DNA of 64,000 nt, from positions 62,442-126,441 of the forward strand of contig JADQAV010000042.1 in NCBI GenBank assembly GCA_019775845.1, read 5' to 3'. Of the stretch, positions 21,308 through 35,144 are shown in pieces. This stretch comes from Myrmaecium sp. VS I D KN 1. Its lineage: Eukaryota; Ascomycota; Dothideomycetes; Valsariales; Valsariaceae. Position 1 is the first letter of the stretch; each line of letters starts with the position of its first letter. The position numbers and the translations under genes were made by a program. Below the pieces are notes generated by a model, which did no database searches, was not told the origin of the DNA, and saw only the letters and a list, made by a program, of their open reading frames with translations.

Positions 21308-23813
21308 TGGCGTGTGTGGAACGGCAATGGTGATTGGAGAAGCGGGACGCTGGAAAGGATTAGGAAGGGAGGGGGCGGATCTGATGTTGCTGTGATGTTC
21401 TGTCGATTCCATCCTAATGTTTTGTGATGTGCTGTGATTTACTTTGGCTCCGAGTGTGCTTCGCCTTGCTTTTGCTTGTTCCTCACCTCTTCCTTACTCT
21501 CTTCTCAAAAAGGAAGATATGTGGGCATGGGCAATCGACATTCGGTGGGTCGGGAAATGGGTGGACGGATGGGTGGGATTCTGTTTTTTTCTTTGCAACC
21601 TGCATGCTTTAGCTATATACCTTCTGTACTTCTTCTTCTTCTTCTTCTTATTATTTATTAGGTAGTTGCGCCTTCCTCTTTGCTTTATCTTTTCTTTTCT
21701 TTTCTTCTTCTAATCTAAGTTTTCTTTTTGATTCGGCCAAAATCGATTGCGCACGTAATGCGCGAAGGGCGGTTGCGAAGTCAGGTGAGTTTATATGATT
21801 TTGGGTTAATGTACTGTATGCGTGTGTACTGGATGGCGGAATTTGGTGGTGATGGTGGTCAGCATGTGCTGTTCTTGGAGACGCGATGGATTAGGGCCTC
21901 TCTCTCTCACTTTCTCTGGCTTTCGGAGATAGGATGAGGAGGATGAAGAGTAGTGAGTAACTAAGTAATCCTCCTGCTCCTTCGAGGCCTATCACAGAAT
22001 GGAATCCTACGAGGCAGGATCTAGTTTACTTAGCTGGAAGTATGTATGTATATATCTATAATATAGCTAAGGATACCTTACCCATATCATATAACAGGTA
22101 CTATCTTAGAGTGTGTTTGACTATTAATCGTGTATGTATGCTAGCTAGTACGCACTTACTTATATATATATATATATAAAACTAGAGTACTTCGCCGTGT
22201 CCTTTTGTGAACCTACCGGCTTCTACCCATTTATCGTACTATACTATCACCTCCCTTTCCTCTTCCCTCCTCCCAAAAGCAGTCGCGGACGAGGTACTCC
22301 ATCGCGCCGTTTCATTGGCTGGCTTATGGTGAACAAGGGGTGCAGGGGCAGGGGTAGGAGGGTATGGACAAGGGCGGTTTCAGCTCGTGGACGTTGAAAG
22401 AGCCCCCGCCCAGGTGCCGTGGACCGAGGCGATGAGGACGGGAGACGGGAGAAAGAGAACAAAAGAAAAGTCACACCCGCCGCTGCTCGTTCTCTTTGGT
22501 GTACTGTTACATACCTATTCCTGCTGGGGACTGTTCCCTTGGTTGTGGTCACCGGGAACGGATGGGAGGTTGTGAAGGGTACGGTATTGTAGGACCCTTA
22601 CCTGGTGACCCTTGCCCTGGTCCTTGTCTTGCATGAGGTGGTAATGGGATGGAGCCACGCCCGTGATCATGTATCCTCTCACCCTGACCTCTGCGCGCCC
22701 GCTTGCACTGTTTGTTCTGTAACTATATTATTAGTTGATGGATGTTCCTCGCTGCGAAACTGTTCGTGAGGTGATGGGAGGAGTATTTACTTCGATATTG
22801 GGATGCGACCCAACGGGGAAGTGACCAAATTAAGTAATTCACTCCTATATGTACACTTTCGCGTCGACGTGACATGCATGGATATTCCCGTATAGGAGGT
22901 CCCGGGTGCTCATGCGATTCGCTGCGATGAGTCCGGGCCGAGGAACGGAGATAACGACCCGTCCAAGGGAAATCATCAGCCGGACCAGCCTGACCAGCCT
23001 GACGATGCCAACCGAGCCAAACGAGCCAAACGAGCCAGCCGAGAGAGGGAGAGAGAGCTGCTGCATTCACAATCCAGCAATCCATCCCCATCCGTCACCC
23101 CTCGGCGGTCCATGCTTGCTTGCATAAAAAAGGTGAAATAGGGAGGTATCGTATGGTCCGGAGGGAATTCACGCTCGATGAAGCATCAACGCCGTTCGTG
23201 GTGACTACATAGTACTAGTAATGTAGCGAAACCCCCCCATCCCATGCCCCCCTTGCCCCATCCCAACGGGACCGCCGATCGGCCATCTGCAGCTCCTCCC
23301 ATGTGCCGAGGCATCTCTGCGCAACCCGGACTCGACCGTCACCAAAACTCCCCGGACGCTCCTTCAGAAAAGTGCCGGTGACGAACGCTGGTCGGTCTCT
23401 CTCTCTCTCTCCCTCTCCCCTCCCCCAGTGCCCGCTCTCCTTCTCCCCTTTCACCTTCTGTCTGCATCTTCGGATAGATCGCGCCCCTCACCCTCTTTCT
23501 TTCCCCACCACCTCCGCCCTTTCTCTTTCTCCCTCCTCCACCGAGAGCTTTGTGCACCCCCGGCTAGTGGCGTCTGCACTCACCCAGCATCCCCCTCTGT
23601 ATGTAAGTCTCAGCCCTCGGACATGCCGACGGCGTCCTGCAAGCAACACGGTATCCGTGCTGACGACCCGATTTCACAGCCGACGAGCGCCTGAGACCAG
23701 ATTCCCGGCGCATCGTTTCTCTCTCACATTCCGGTATCGGTCCCGCGCGAGTCCGTAGGAAACACAGCAACTTTTCCGCTTTCGTCGACCACGCAGAGCA
23801 TCGTCGCTTCACA
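21308..23813. other. 2.5-kb intergenic region
   Basis: No gene is supportable. The left part is AT-rich with a (CTT)n tract near 21629-21650, TATG-type repeats near 22040-22150 and a (TA)n run at about 22160-22178. A CCAAT box (reverse strand) lies near 22313-22318. The degenerate repeat GACCAGCCT / ACGAGCCAA sits at about 22980-23040. Long CT tracts from about 23395 to 23560 resemble the pyrimidine stretches near fungal transcription starts and probably belong to the acyl-CoA synthetase promoter and leader. Confidence 0.55.
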
Positions 23814-26061
23814 ATGGCTCCCACGTGTTACGCCGTGGAAGCGGCGACGTACTGGAAGGTCTCTCCTCCGCCGGGTCAGCACCACAGCGTCGCTATCCCC
23901 GGGACCGCGAGAGAAGGGCGCACGGCGATCTTCAGACACTGGAGAGGCCAAGACGAGCTGATCAAGACGTTGGACCCCAATGTAAGTGTCGCCACGCAAA
24001 TCCAAGTCACTGTATAGCTTCTAACACGGAAGCCTGTTTTAGGTCACCACCATCTATGAAGCCTTCGAGGATGCGGTGCGGCGTGTTCCAGCAAACAGAT
24101 GTTTGGGTCACCGCCCTTACGACCCTGCCACCAAGACGTGGGGAGACTATGTGTGGCAGGACTATGCGACGGTCGCCAAGAGGAGGGCCAATCTCGGTTC
24201 CGGGCTGGTGAAGCTTCACCAGGAAGCTGGCGTCCATGAGAAGGCGGGTTACGGCATTGGGCTGTGGTGCCAGAATCGGCCGGAATGGCAGATCACCGAT
24301 CTGGCCGCCATGTCCCAAGGTCTCTTCACCGTCTCGATCTACGATACCCTCGGCCCTGATACGACCGAGTACATCATTAACCACGCTTCGTTGCACTGCG
24401 TCGTGACCTCGCTGAATCACGTTACCACGCTGCTGAAGCTGAAGCCGCGACTGCCCACGCTCAAGTTCATCATCTGTCTTGACCCACTCCGGAATGGGGA
24501 ACTTCCAGGAGATTCCAAGGGAGACATCTTGAACTCCATGGCGAGCGAACTGGGCATCCAGATTCACTACCTTGAGGACGTTGAGGCGCTCGGAGAACAG
24601 CATCCTCTGCCACATAATCCTCCGCGGCCGGACGATCTTATTACCATTAACTATACCTCTGGCACGACTGGTAATCCTAAAGGTGTTGTGCTTACGCATG
24701 CGAATGCCGTCGCGGCTGCATCCGCCAGTCTGATCATCGTTAAGCAAGCCACGGGCGATGTCACCTGCTCATTCCTTCCGCTTGCCCATATCTATCAGCG
24801 TGTCGGTGAGCACTGCGCGCTCTGGGCAGGCTCTGCAATTGGTTATTTCCACGGCAATATCGCCGAACTGGTCGACGATCTGAAGTTGCTCCGTCCCACC
24901 GCGTTCTCCGGTGTGCCGAGACTCTATAACCGATTCGGAAGCAAGATTAAGGAAGCTACCGTTGAGCAATCTGGTGTGAAGGGGGCCCTGTCACGTCACA
25001 TCGTACAGACCAAGCTTGCGAACATGCGAACGAAGAATACCAACACGCATCCTCTTTACGATCGCATCTGGGCGAAAAAGGTGACGAGCGCCTTTGGCCT
25101 GGACCGGTGCCAGACGATGGTTTCGGGTTCCGCGCCGCTGGATCCTTCCCTTCACCAGTTCCTGCGCGTCGTATTCTGCAACAACGTGGTACAGGGCTAT
25201 GGTTTGACCGAAACGTACGCGGCCTCCCTGGCGCAGGTCTCGGGCGACCTCAGCGCCGGGAACTGCGGTGCGCCCGCGCCGACCACGGAGGCCTGCCTCC
25301 GCGACGTGCCGGAGATGGAGTACCTGACGACGGACCAGCCGTACCCGCGTGGCGAGCTGCTGCTGCGCAGCACGAGCCAGTTCCGCGAGTACTACCGCAG
25401 CCCGGAGGAGACGGCCAAAGCGGTCGACGCGGACGGCTGGTTCCACACGGGCGACATCTGCGCGATCGACGAGCGAGGGCGGTTCCGCATCGTGGACCGG
25501 GTCAAGAACGTGCTCAAGCTGGCCCAGGGCGAGTACATCTCCCCCGAGCGCATCGAGAACGTCTACCTGGCCAACTGCAGCTGGCTCGCGACCGCGTACG
25601 TGCACGGCGACTCCCACCAGAGCTTTTTGGTTGGCATCTTCGGCGTCGCGCCCGACACCTTCGCCCCCTTCGCCGCCCGCGTCCTCGGCCGCCCCGTCGA
25701 CCCGCTGAACTTGCAGGCCGTCCAGGAGGCGGCCGAGGCGCTTCCCGTCCGCCAGGCCGCGCTCACGGAGCTCGAGAAGGTGGCGCGCAAGTATAAGTTT
25801 AACAGCTACGAGCGCGTCCGCGCGCTGCGCTTGTTCGTCGATCCGTTCACGGTGGATAATCAGCTTTTGACGCCGACGTAAGTTTTCTTGTCTACCTTTT
25901 TCACCTCTTGTGTCACGCTTCTTACTAACGCCCTCTCTCTCTCTCTTTCTAGGCTCAAGCTCAAGCGCCCCCAGACGGCGAAGTGGTACCGCAGCCATCT
26001 GGATGAGCTGTACGAGGAGGCGCTCGCGGCGGAGAAGAAGGCGCCGAAGGCGAAGTTGTAG
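23814..26061 (+). CDS. Long-chain acyl-CoA synthetase with peroxisomal AKL terminus
   Basis: Exons 23814-23981, 24043-25877 and 25953-26061 give 703 aa. The AMP-binding motif ITINYTSGTTGNPKGVVLTH lies at about residues 256-275. GYGLTETYAA, DGWFHTGDICAIDERGRFRI and VDRVKNVLKLAQGEYISPER follow in the ANL-superfamily order (A3-A10). The enzyme activates fatty acids to acyl-CoA with ATP. It ends PKAKL, and Ala-Lys-Leu is an accepted PTS1, so a peroxisomal beta-oxidation role (as for yeast Faa2 or Aspergillus FaaB) is likelier than the cytosolic Faa1/Faa4 role. The 109-nt last exon carries this signal. Codons are very GC-rich from about 25100 on. Confidence 0.94.
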
Positions 26062-27124
26062 AGCGCGAAGCAAGATTCCCCTGGGGATGGGGGTGGGGGG
26101 GGTGGGTGGTGGACGTGGGGGTGTGCTGCATGCATGCATCTTGCGGATTTGGGAGGCTTATCTCTTTTTGCTTTCTTTCTCTTTTTTCTTATTTTCTTTT
26201 TCTATTCATCGATTTGCTGCTGCTGCTGCTCCGTATCCCGTAACGTGGGTATAGCAGCGCTTCAGTGTGCGATGCATAGCCTTCGCTTCGCGCATAGCCC
26301 TTCGCTTCGCGCATGAGCATGGGCATGGTGAGGGGGGAGGGGGGTGCTGGTGCTGGTGGCGCCGTAGGGGTGGGTGGGGGGAGAAAGGGGAGAGAGAGAA
26401 TTGTGTGTGTATAGCTAGCTAGCTGGTGGTGCTTTGGTGTATAGAGTTATATTCTTAGTTATATATATATATATTTTTCTACACTCACCTCGTTGGGGAG
26501 TTGGAGATGAGGATGGAGAGAGTGCTGGGAGGGACAGTAGGGTTTGGGTTTCTTACTTCTTCTTTTTGGTGGGGGAGATTTTGGATGGGCTTTCCTTTCC
26601 CCTCTCCCGGCGGGGAAGGTGGGGGAGAGGGGAGGATTTAGGAAGGAGAAGCGGATTTGAGGAATCTGTCTTACCCCCTCTGTCCCTCTTTCTTTCTCTG
26701 GCTAGCTTCCACCAATGGATGTGGATGTAGAATTGAGTTTGGGGTGATTGCAAGCAGCATGGGTTGATGACATTAGTACCTGGTGGTATACATACATATA
26801 ACGATTGATTTTTGATATGTTCAGATAAACATACATATATGATATATAACACCACCTCCCCTCCTTGCTCCTTCCTCATTCCTGGTGGTGATGATGACGA
26901 TGATGCCCCCTTCCCTCCAAAGCCCCAAGGAACCAAAGGAAACGATGTGCACGCCGTGCCGTCTATACGAAACCTTCGCCCCGAAAAAGGAAAAGAAGAA
27001 GGAGGATACAAGAACGCAGAAACGCCATGGAAATGAAAGAAAAAGAGAAAAACCCCGCTGCCGATGCAATGACAAACCGTCCCTCCACCACCCCTTTCCC
27101 TCGCCCTCCTACCAGCCACCCCCC
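26062..27124. other. Convergent intergenic region with simple repeats
   Basis: 1.06 kb between the synthetase and mid1 stop codons. It contains G-rich runs (26083-26110, 26330-26390), a (TGC)n run near 26217-26230, a two-copy repeat of about 19 bp built on ATAGCC-CTTCGCTTCGCGC near 26274-26313, and a (TA)n run near 26460-26474. No gene seen. Confidence 0.55.
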
Positions 27125-29315
27125 TTAACCCACAACCACCACCACCACCACCACCAGCAAACAAACCAGCAACCCCCACCCCACCGACGGGGGTCCCGGC
27201 CGCGCCGGCGCCGGATTCAAATAATACACCGCGCCCAGGTAGCTGCAGGTGATGCGGGACGGGTCGTCGGAGCGAACGCCGTAGCTGTACTCGAGCCCTT
27301 TGCCGGGGAGGGGGCAGGCGAAGCCGAGCGCGGCCGGGCAGCTCTGGACGATGGAGTAGCAGAGGTCCTGGCAAGGGAGGACTTCTTTATAGGGCCCGGG
27401 CGCGATGGCGGAATCGATGAGGGGGTTGCGGGATTGGTTGGCGTAGAGGCGGTGGGCGTTGGAGATGGAGGGGTTGGAGGAAGGGTTGGAGGAAGAGTTG
27501 TCCTTGCTGTCGAGGGCGGAGGCGTTGAGGTACTGGCGGGCGTAGGCGGAGGAGGCGAAGGCGGAGCCGTTGAGGAAGGGCTGGCCGACGTTGCGGGGCT
27601 GGAGGTAGGCGGCCGTGGCGGAGAAGTCCTCGCACCGCGGGATCGTCACGGCGCAGAGCCAGGTCTTGTAGTCGCGCGCGCAGTCGGTGCAGGTGCGCGC
27701 GAGCGAGTACTGCGCTGTGTTGGTCGTGTTGCAGGGGATCTGCTGGAGGGAGTAGTTGAAGTTCTGGTACAGGGCCGCGGCGTAATTGTCGTACAGGTCC
27801 GCCAGCGTCCGGTCGGAGGGGATCCGCGATGGGTTCGCGGGCACGGCGTAGGCGACCTCGCTGCAGAACGTGAGGTTGTAGATCACTTGGCAGTTGTCGT
27901 CTGCAACGGAGTTAGTTGGTCGTCAAGAACGAGGAGAAAAAGGGAGCGGGTGCAAATGGGATCATGTGCTTACCAGCTTTGGTGGAGAAATACATCTGCG
28001 TCCAGACCTGTCCACCGCCGCCCACGACCGCGCCTCCAGCCACATCCGGTCCGGCCTTGGTCGAGTTGCCATACATAGCCAAGAAGCCCACGTACGACGT
28101 GCTCGCATTGAGGCCGGTGACCTGAAACTGCTCCTTCGGCTTGTCCCCCAAGCCTCGCCTCGTCATCCCGCGCTCCACCTGGACGCCGGCCGCCGCGATC
28201 TGACTCAAGCCACAGTACGAATGGTTCAGCCCCCTGACGGCGGTGTTGTTGGCCGGGAAGGCGAACATGGAGAACGGCCGGATGGACATCCATTCCTCCT
28301 CGATCTCCGGCGTGGAGTTGGCATCCGTCAGGTTGTCGGTAACCAGCAGGGCGGAGTCGCTGTCGCTGTCGACCAGGAAGAGGAACGGGTTCTCCCAGTT
28401 GTAGGCGTGGTACGGCCCGTCGATGGAGGCGGCGATCTCGAACGTCCAGATGCCCGAGTAGTTGCTGGGCAGCTCCGGCGCGGACACGCCGATGTAGACG
28501 TCGCTCGAGGCGTTGAGCGTGTAGTTCCCGAAGCCCTCGTCGAGCACGCGCGCCACCTGCGCGGAGCTCCCGCTGTTCGGGCCGGGTTTCTGGTTGCTTT
28601 TCGACTGCGACACGTACATCGTTAACTGCGGTGGGTCGGCGGAGGTCGTCCCATTCGGTTGCGGCTGCGAGCAGGTATTGATGGTAATCCACACCGTCCT
28701 CGAATCCTCGCTCGTCGACTGCCTCTTCCTCACCTTCCCCGTCGCCGTCCCATTCTCATCCCAAACCTCCTCGAGCCCGTCCCACTCCTCCTCCGCCTCT
28801 CCCTCCTGTCCTTCCGACCTGGGAACGACGACGCTCCTCTTCGTCGAGTGCTTCACATAAACCAGCGGATTCGGCAGGCCCGGCCCCTTCTCCGTATGAT
28901 TCCCCCACAGCGTCGAATTGCTGAAGACAAAGTGACTCGTCGCATTCGGGCTCAAATTCATCGACGCCTTCACATTGTTAAAGATAGCATCCACCCCCGC
29001 CGCCGCCCTCCCGATCACACTCCGATCCACGCCGACCTGAAACTCCGGCTCATACATCAACGGCACTTCCTCCTCATCCTCCGCGTCCGCCCAGTCCAGC
29101 CGCCCTCGCTCATCATCCACCGCTCGCCGCGCCGCCGGTATCCACTCGTGATTGTGGTCCTCCTCCTCCGCCCCGAAGGACACATCCGCGCGCAGCTCCG
29201 CAGCATACGCCACCGTCCGCGGCGCGAAGCCGAGCCAGACGATCACCAAAAGCACGGTCGCGAGCGCGGAGGCGGCCAGGCGGGACTGCAGCGGCGTCAG
29301 TTTGGGAAACCGCAT
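27125..29315 (-). CDS. mid1: Stretch-activated calcium channel component Mid1
   Basis: Two minus-strand exons, 29315-27974 and 27900-27125, give 705 aa. An N-terminal hydrophobic segment (residues 13-32, SALATVLLVIVWLGF) is a signal peptide or anchor. The body carries many N-glycosylation sequons (for example NATS, NSTL, NHTE, NGTT). The Cys-rich second half (IYNLTFCSEVAYAVP, CTDCARDYKTWLCAVTIPRC, CQDLCYSIVQSCPAALGFAC) is the diagnostic Mid1 region. Mid1 pairs with Cch1 at the plasma membrane for calcium influx during mating, stress and polarised growth. The protein ends in a hydrophobic tail with a run of eight valines encoded by a GGT/GTG triplet repeat (27134-27158), a likely GPI or membrane-tail element. 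Confidence 0.92.
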
Positions 29316-30561
29316 GCTCTCGCGCGGTTATGTGTGTGTGTGCGTGTGCGGATGGGCGGATCGATGGCCCGATGGCCGCGTGTTCGGGAAGATCGCACTC
29401 GCGCTCCAATTGCAGCGCGAGGGTGGACGCGTGCGCGCGAAGGCGCTGCTTGAATGAGTGGAGGGTGAGCTCGTGGCCGGTGGACTGTGTGTCGATGGTA
29501 GGAGGAGAGAGGGAGATCTCGGCGGGAGACAGTGCAGGTGCAGGTGCAGGTGTAGCTGGCGAGCTAGAGTCGGGCGCTGTTGTTGTTGAGTTGCAGGTGT
29601 CGGTGTTTGCTGTTTGCTATTTGCTGTTGCAGGTAGAGGTGCAGTTGTAGTCGCGGTTGTGGTAGTACGCAGAGGTAGCTAGACGAAAGTACGTAAGGTA
29701 CTCGTAGCACTTTTACTAAGAAAGGTACAAGCACATGCCCCTTCTCCCGGAGGATTCCACGGGTCTGTCTGTGGTGGAGGAACAGGCGCATGCGCAGGGT
29801 CCACCCCACTTCCGCCGCCGCCGCCAACGGTCTGTCCCGAGGATGATCATTCCCATTCACATTCACATGCCTACAGCTGGTCCATCAATAGGTAGTACAA
29901 GAATCCATCTCACAGACTTTTAGAAGTCCCCATCATACCATTGTGTATCTACGCTAATAACTCCCCTTGAGAATAAAACACCAGGCCTCCATGCGCTTGA
30001 TCGAGCGGAGGAGAGGAGGAAGAGGCTACTGAGAGGCCAATGAGAAGAAAAGGGTTGATTGACTGACTGCTGATTTACAAGTGAAACTCTCCCTCTCTCT
30101 TCCCTTCAGGAAAGGCGACGCAGATAGAACGAAATAAACAAATGGAAAATGCGAGAAAAATGAGACCCCAGCCTCCCCTATATGCAATTGAATATGTTTG
30201 ATATCTATTGATCCCGCCGTCATGTTACTTCGTACAGAGACCTCCTCCTTCGCGCACGAGGAAGATATTGACATAAAAACAACCAAAAACGGGAATAGAA
30301 GAAAGAAATTGGCGGGTGACTCGTCTCATGCCCGCCCGGTTCATTCCCGTGCCGTTCGTTGAAACACCGTGCCATGAAATCCGGAACATAACAACCAAAA
30401 CCAGAGGAAAAAAACAAAACGCCCGCCAAACGGGAAGGGAAAGGGTGTGAAATCAGCCTGTTACTACTTTTAAGCCGACCGACAAGACAAAGAAGGGGGG
30501 TAAAAAGGTCGCAGAAAAAAAATAAAGAAGCAAGAAACAACAGAAGACCATCCTCCTCCCC
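29316..30561. other. mid1 upstream region and rfc4 3' flank
   Basis: 1.25 kb. The first 350 bp, just upstream of mid1, hold a (GT)n stretch near 29328-29349 and CAGGTG hexamer repeats at about 29533-29555. No gene is apparent. The right half is A-rich, as expected for the 3' flank of rfc4 read from the other strand. Confidence 0.5.
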
Positions 30562-31826
30562 TCACCGCCCCGACCCATCCGACTTCGACGGCAGCTCGAA
30601 CAGCTGGGGCTTCATGTGGAGGCGGCAGAGGCGGGCGACGCAGCCGGCGAGCTGGAGGAAGGTCTGGACGCCGTCGAGGATGCGCATGTGCGTGAAGCCG
30701 ATCTCCTTGATGAACTCGAGCTTCGCGTGCTCGGACAAGGTGGGCACGGTCTTGGTCACCTTGAACATGGTGCTGATGATGTCGTGGGAGGAGTAGCCGA
30801 GGTCCCTGTATAATTTTTTTTTTTTGCTTTCGTTAGCATATGTAAGACGAGGGGGAATGGTGTGCTGATATGGAGAGGGAGCGAGCGGGTGAAAAGGACT
30901 TGGGGAAGTTCATGTCGAGGAACACGTACCATAGCTCTCGTAACACGTCCAGGGCCGCGTCGACCTTCTGCTCGTGGCACGCCTTGATCATGGCCTGGAC
31001 CTTGATCGGGTGGGGGGAATCCACGACCTTGAAGACATTGTCCCCGTTCACGAAGCCGAAGCCGGCGTGGGTGGACTGGAGGTTGTTGATAGCCTGACGC
31101 ATGTCGCCCTCGGCCGAAAACACCAGCGCCGCGATGCCGTCCTCGCTGTAGCGGACCTGCTCCGCCTCGCAGACCTGGGTGAGCCGGCGGACGATCTGGG
31201 CGTCGGTGAGGCGGGCGTAGCGGAGGATGGCGCAGCGGGACTGCAGCGGCTCGATGATCTTGTTCGACTGGTTGCAGGCGAAGGCGAAGCGGGTGGTGGC
31301 GGAGTAGATCTCCATGGTGCGGCGGAGGGCCTGCTGGGCGCCCGCCGTCATGCTGTCCGCCTCGTCCAGGATGATGAGCTTCTGCCGCCCCGGCGGCAGC
31401 GTCACCTTCTTCTGCGCGAACCCCTTGATCCGGTTCCGCACCACGTCGATCCCCCGCTCGTCCGACGCGTTCAGCTCCAGCACCGCTTCCTTGTACGCGT
31501 TTCCCAGCAGCTGCCGCGCCAGGCAGAGGATGCTCGTCGTCTTGCCGATCCCCGGCATCCCGCTGATGATCATGTGCGGCATGTTGCCGTCCTTCGCGAT
31601 GATCTTGAGCCGCTCGATCGTCTCGGTGTTGCCGACGATGTCGGAGAGGTGGATGGGCCGGTACTTCTCAACCCTGCGGAGACCGTCAGTGGTTGCTGGG
31701 TCGGACATTAAGGATGCGGAGGGACAATGCATACCATGGCAGCTCATAATTAGCACCTCCAGTAGCATGCGGGTTGGGCTTGACTCCATTCTGGGAGCCC
31801 GCCTTCGAGGACTCGGCTTGGACCAT
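30562..31826 (-). CDS. rfc4: Replication factor C subunit Rfc4-type (small clamp-loader ATPase)
   Basis: Minus-strand exons 31826-31735, 31673-30930 and 30805-30562 give 359 aa. The RFC box series is clear: NYELPWVEKYRP, Walker [10 protein letters not shown] (69-77), Walker B LDEAD (133-137), the SRC arginine-finger motif (176-178) and [11 protein letters not shown]. The [16 protein letters not shown] and [18 protein letters not shown] runs favour yeast Rfc4 / human RFC2 over the other small subunits. It works in RFC to load PCNA at primer ends in the nucleus. An earlier in-frame ATG exists at 31892; I chose 31826 by length. Intron 2 (124 bp) has a T-rich tract near its acceptor. Confidence 0.94.
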
Positions 31827-32279
31827 GGCAGAGGAGGTGGAAGTGGGTGTGAGTGAGTTGGATTGCACGCCGGGCACTTTATCGAGTGTCAATGAGGCTC
31901 GGCAAACGACGCGACGGGAAGACGCGATGGCCGCGGATCGCGGTCACGTGACACAACCCATTAGTTTATTGATACCTGAGGCTGAAACGTCTCTCCCCTT
32001 CTTTCCATCTTCCCTGGAATATAGAAATCCGAGTTCACAGCGAGAGAGAAAATCACAAAGATAAAAATCAGCTAATGATGAATGATGCATTCGGTCCATC
32101 ACCTATATGATTAGACTGATATCCAATCCGGGTTCATCATAATGAGGAATCTTTTCTCATGAAGATCTTCCATGGCCTAAATAGGACAGAACTTAAACGC
32201 TTTCAATAAAGAAGAAAAAAGAAAAAAGAAAAAATAAGAATAAAAACCACTTCTCCAAAAACCGCCAGAAAAAACCCGC
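31827..32279. other. rfc4 promoter and cysD 3' flank
   Basis: 453 bp. The CACGTG palindrome at 31943-31952 lies in the rfc4 half. An A-rich tract at about 32203-32250 (T-rich on the cysD strand) lies just beyond the cysD stop codon. No gene. Confidence 0.55.
31943..31952. promoter_or_regulatory. CACGTG palindrome upstream of rfc4
   Basis: GTCACGTGAC, 117 bp before the rfc4 start. With its left flank the 13-mer GCGGTCACGTGAC is identical to the site upstream of the ATP synthase epsilon gene at nearly the same distance (116 bp). A bHLH/Cbf1-type factor is inferred. Confidence 0.5.
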
Positions 32280-33988
<1,709 letters not shown>

Positions 33989-35144
33989 CGTTGCGGACGG
34001 GGACTTGCGCCTTCGAGGTTCTCAAGAGTAAGGAGGGGTGGATCAATGGGAAGCGAGCAAAGGAGGGAAAAGCAGAAAAGAGAGAGAGAGAGAGAGAAGA
34101 GGGGAGGGGGGTGACGCATCCCAACCTCATATATAAATATATATACAGAAAACAGAAAAAAAAAAGCAGCACGATGATCACGCCTTTCCCCTCCAGACCC
34201 AGACAGACACAAACCCCTGCCTGACTCACCCTGGCACCATACCCGGCCTCACCTAGCAGGTGCGGAAAACCCTCCTCATCGGTCGGTGCAGGTGGGTTGT
34301 CCCGTCATGTCCTGAGAAAACCGAAAAGCGACATCGGAACGCGGATTGCGTGATGGGACGCTAACTACATCCATGAGAAGATATAAGGGAGAGGAGGGGT
34401 GAACACACCACCACCACCACCACCACCCTGGAACCAGGGCGGGCTGGCTGCCCCTCCCCCGCATTTTTCGCCGTCCCCTTCCCGTTGGTGGGGTGCGCAG
34501 CCGAGATCCCTTTTCCACGAGGCTTTTCCCTGGTAGGTACTCCGTACGATGTAGATCAAGTAGATAGTATTCATATAAAGAACTACTCATTAATTGAGCT
34601 AACGGGAGTGATTGATCCTCTCTGAAGCATATGCATAGATACATTGATACATCCATATATACATACACGATCTACAGTACACAACCAACACCTCCACGCA
34701 AAAACCACAGCGACAACAACCACCAACACAAGAGGAAAAGGCAAGTAGGTGGTAAGTAGGTATGTACCGCAGTGTATAAACGTATATACTATCCATAACC
34801 CACATCCACACCACCCAATCTCCTTCACTCCCAAGGCTTAAAGGGGAGGGGTTGAAAAAAACAAGCCAACAGACGCCGAACCAAATGCGAAGGGCTGTAA
34901 AATGCTGGGAGAAATAAAAGAAAAGAGAAAGGAATCAGGAAACCGTCTTTCCGAAAAGAAGAAAGTCTGGTAAGGCAGAGACATGAACATCAAAGACCTG
35001 GGGGGGAATGACAGACAAAGAATGAAGGAAAAAAGGGTCGTTTCACGTCATGCGAGATCCCTCCCGTCCCAGGGATGCAGCGTGATGAAAACAGCAAAAG
35101 GAAAAAATGGGGAGAAGGGGGGAAAGAGCAGCTGCCCCCGCTAC
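33989..35144. other. cysD upstream region and protease 3' flank
   Basis: 1.16 kb without a gene. Contains a (GA)n run near 34078-34100, a short (TA)n near 34133-34145 and a (CAC)n run near 34405-34427. I found no convincing Cys3/MetR-type palindrome. Confidence 0.5.

Noticed and set aside
24991-26139. 382-codon open frame on the - strand over the acyl-CoA synthetase
   Set aside because: Arg/Leu/Val-rich antisense shadow of the synthetase; no family features.
26885-28078. Long open frame on the + strand over mid1
   Set aside because: It is antisense to the well-supported Mid1 exon and reads as low-complexity Gly/Val/Arg sequence created by GC-rich codons of the real gene.
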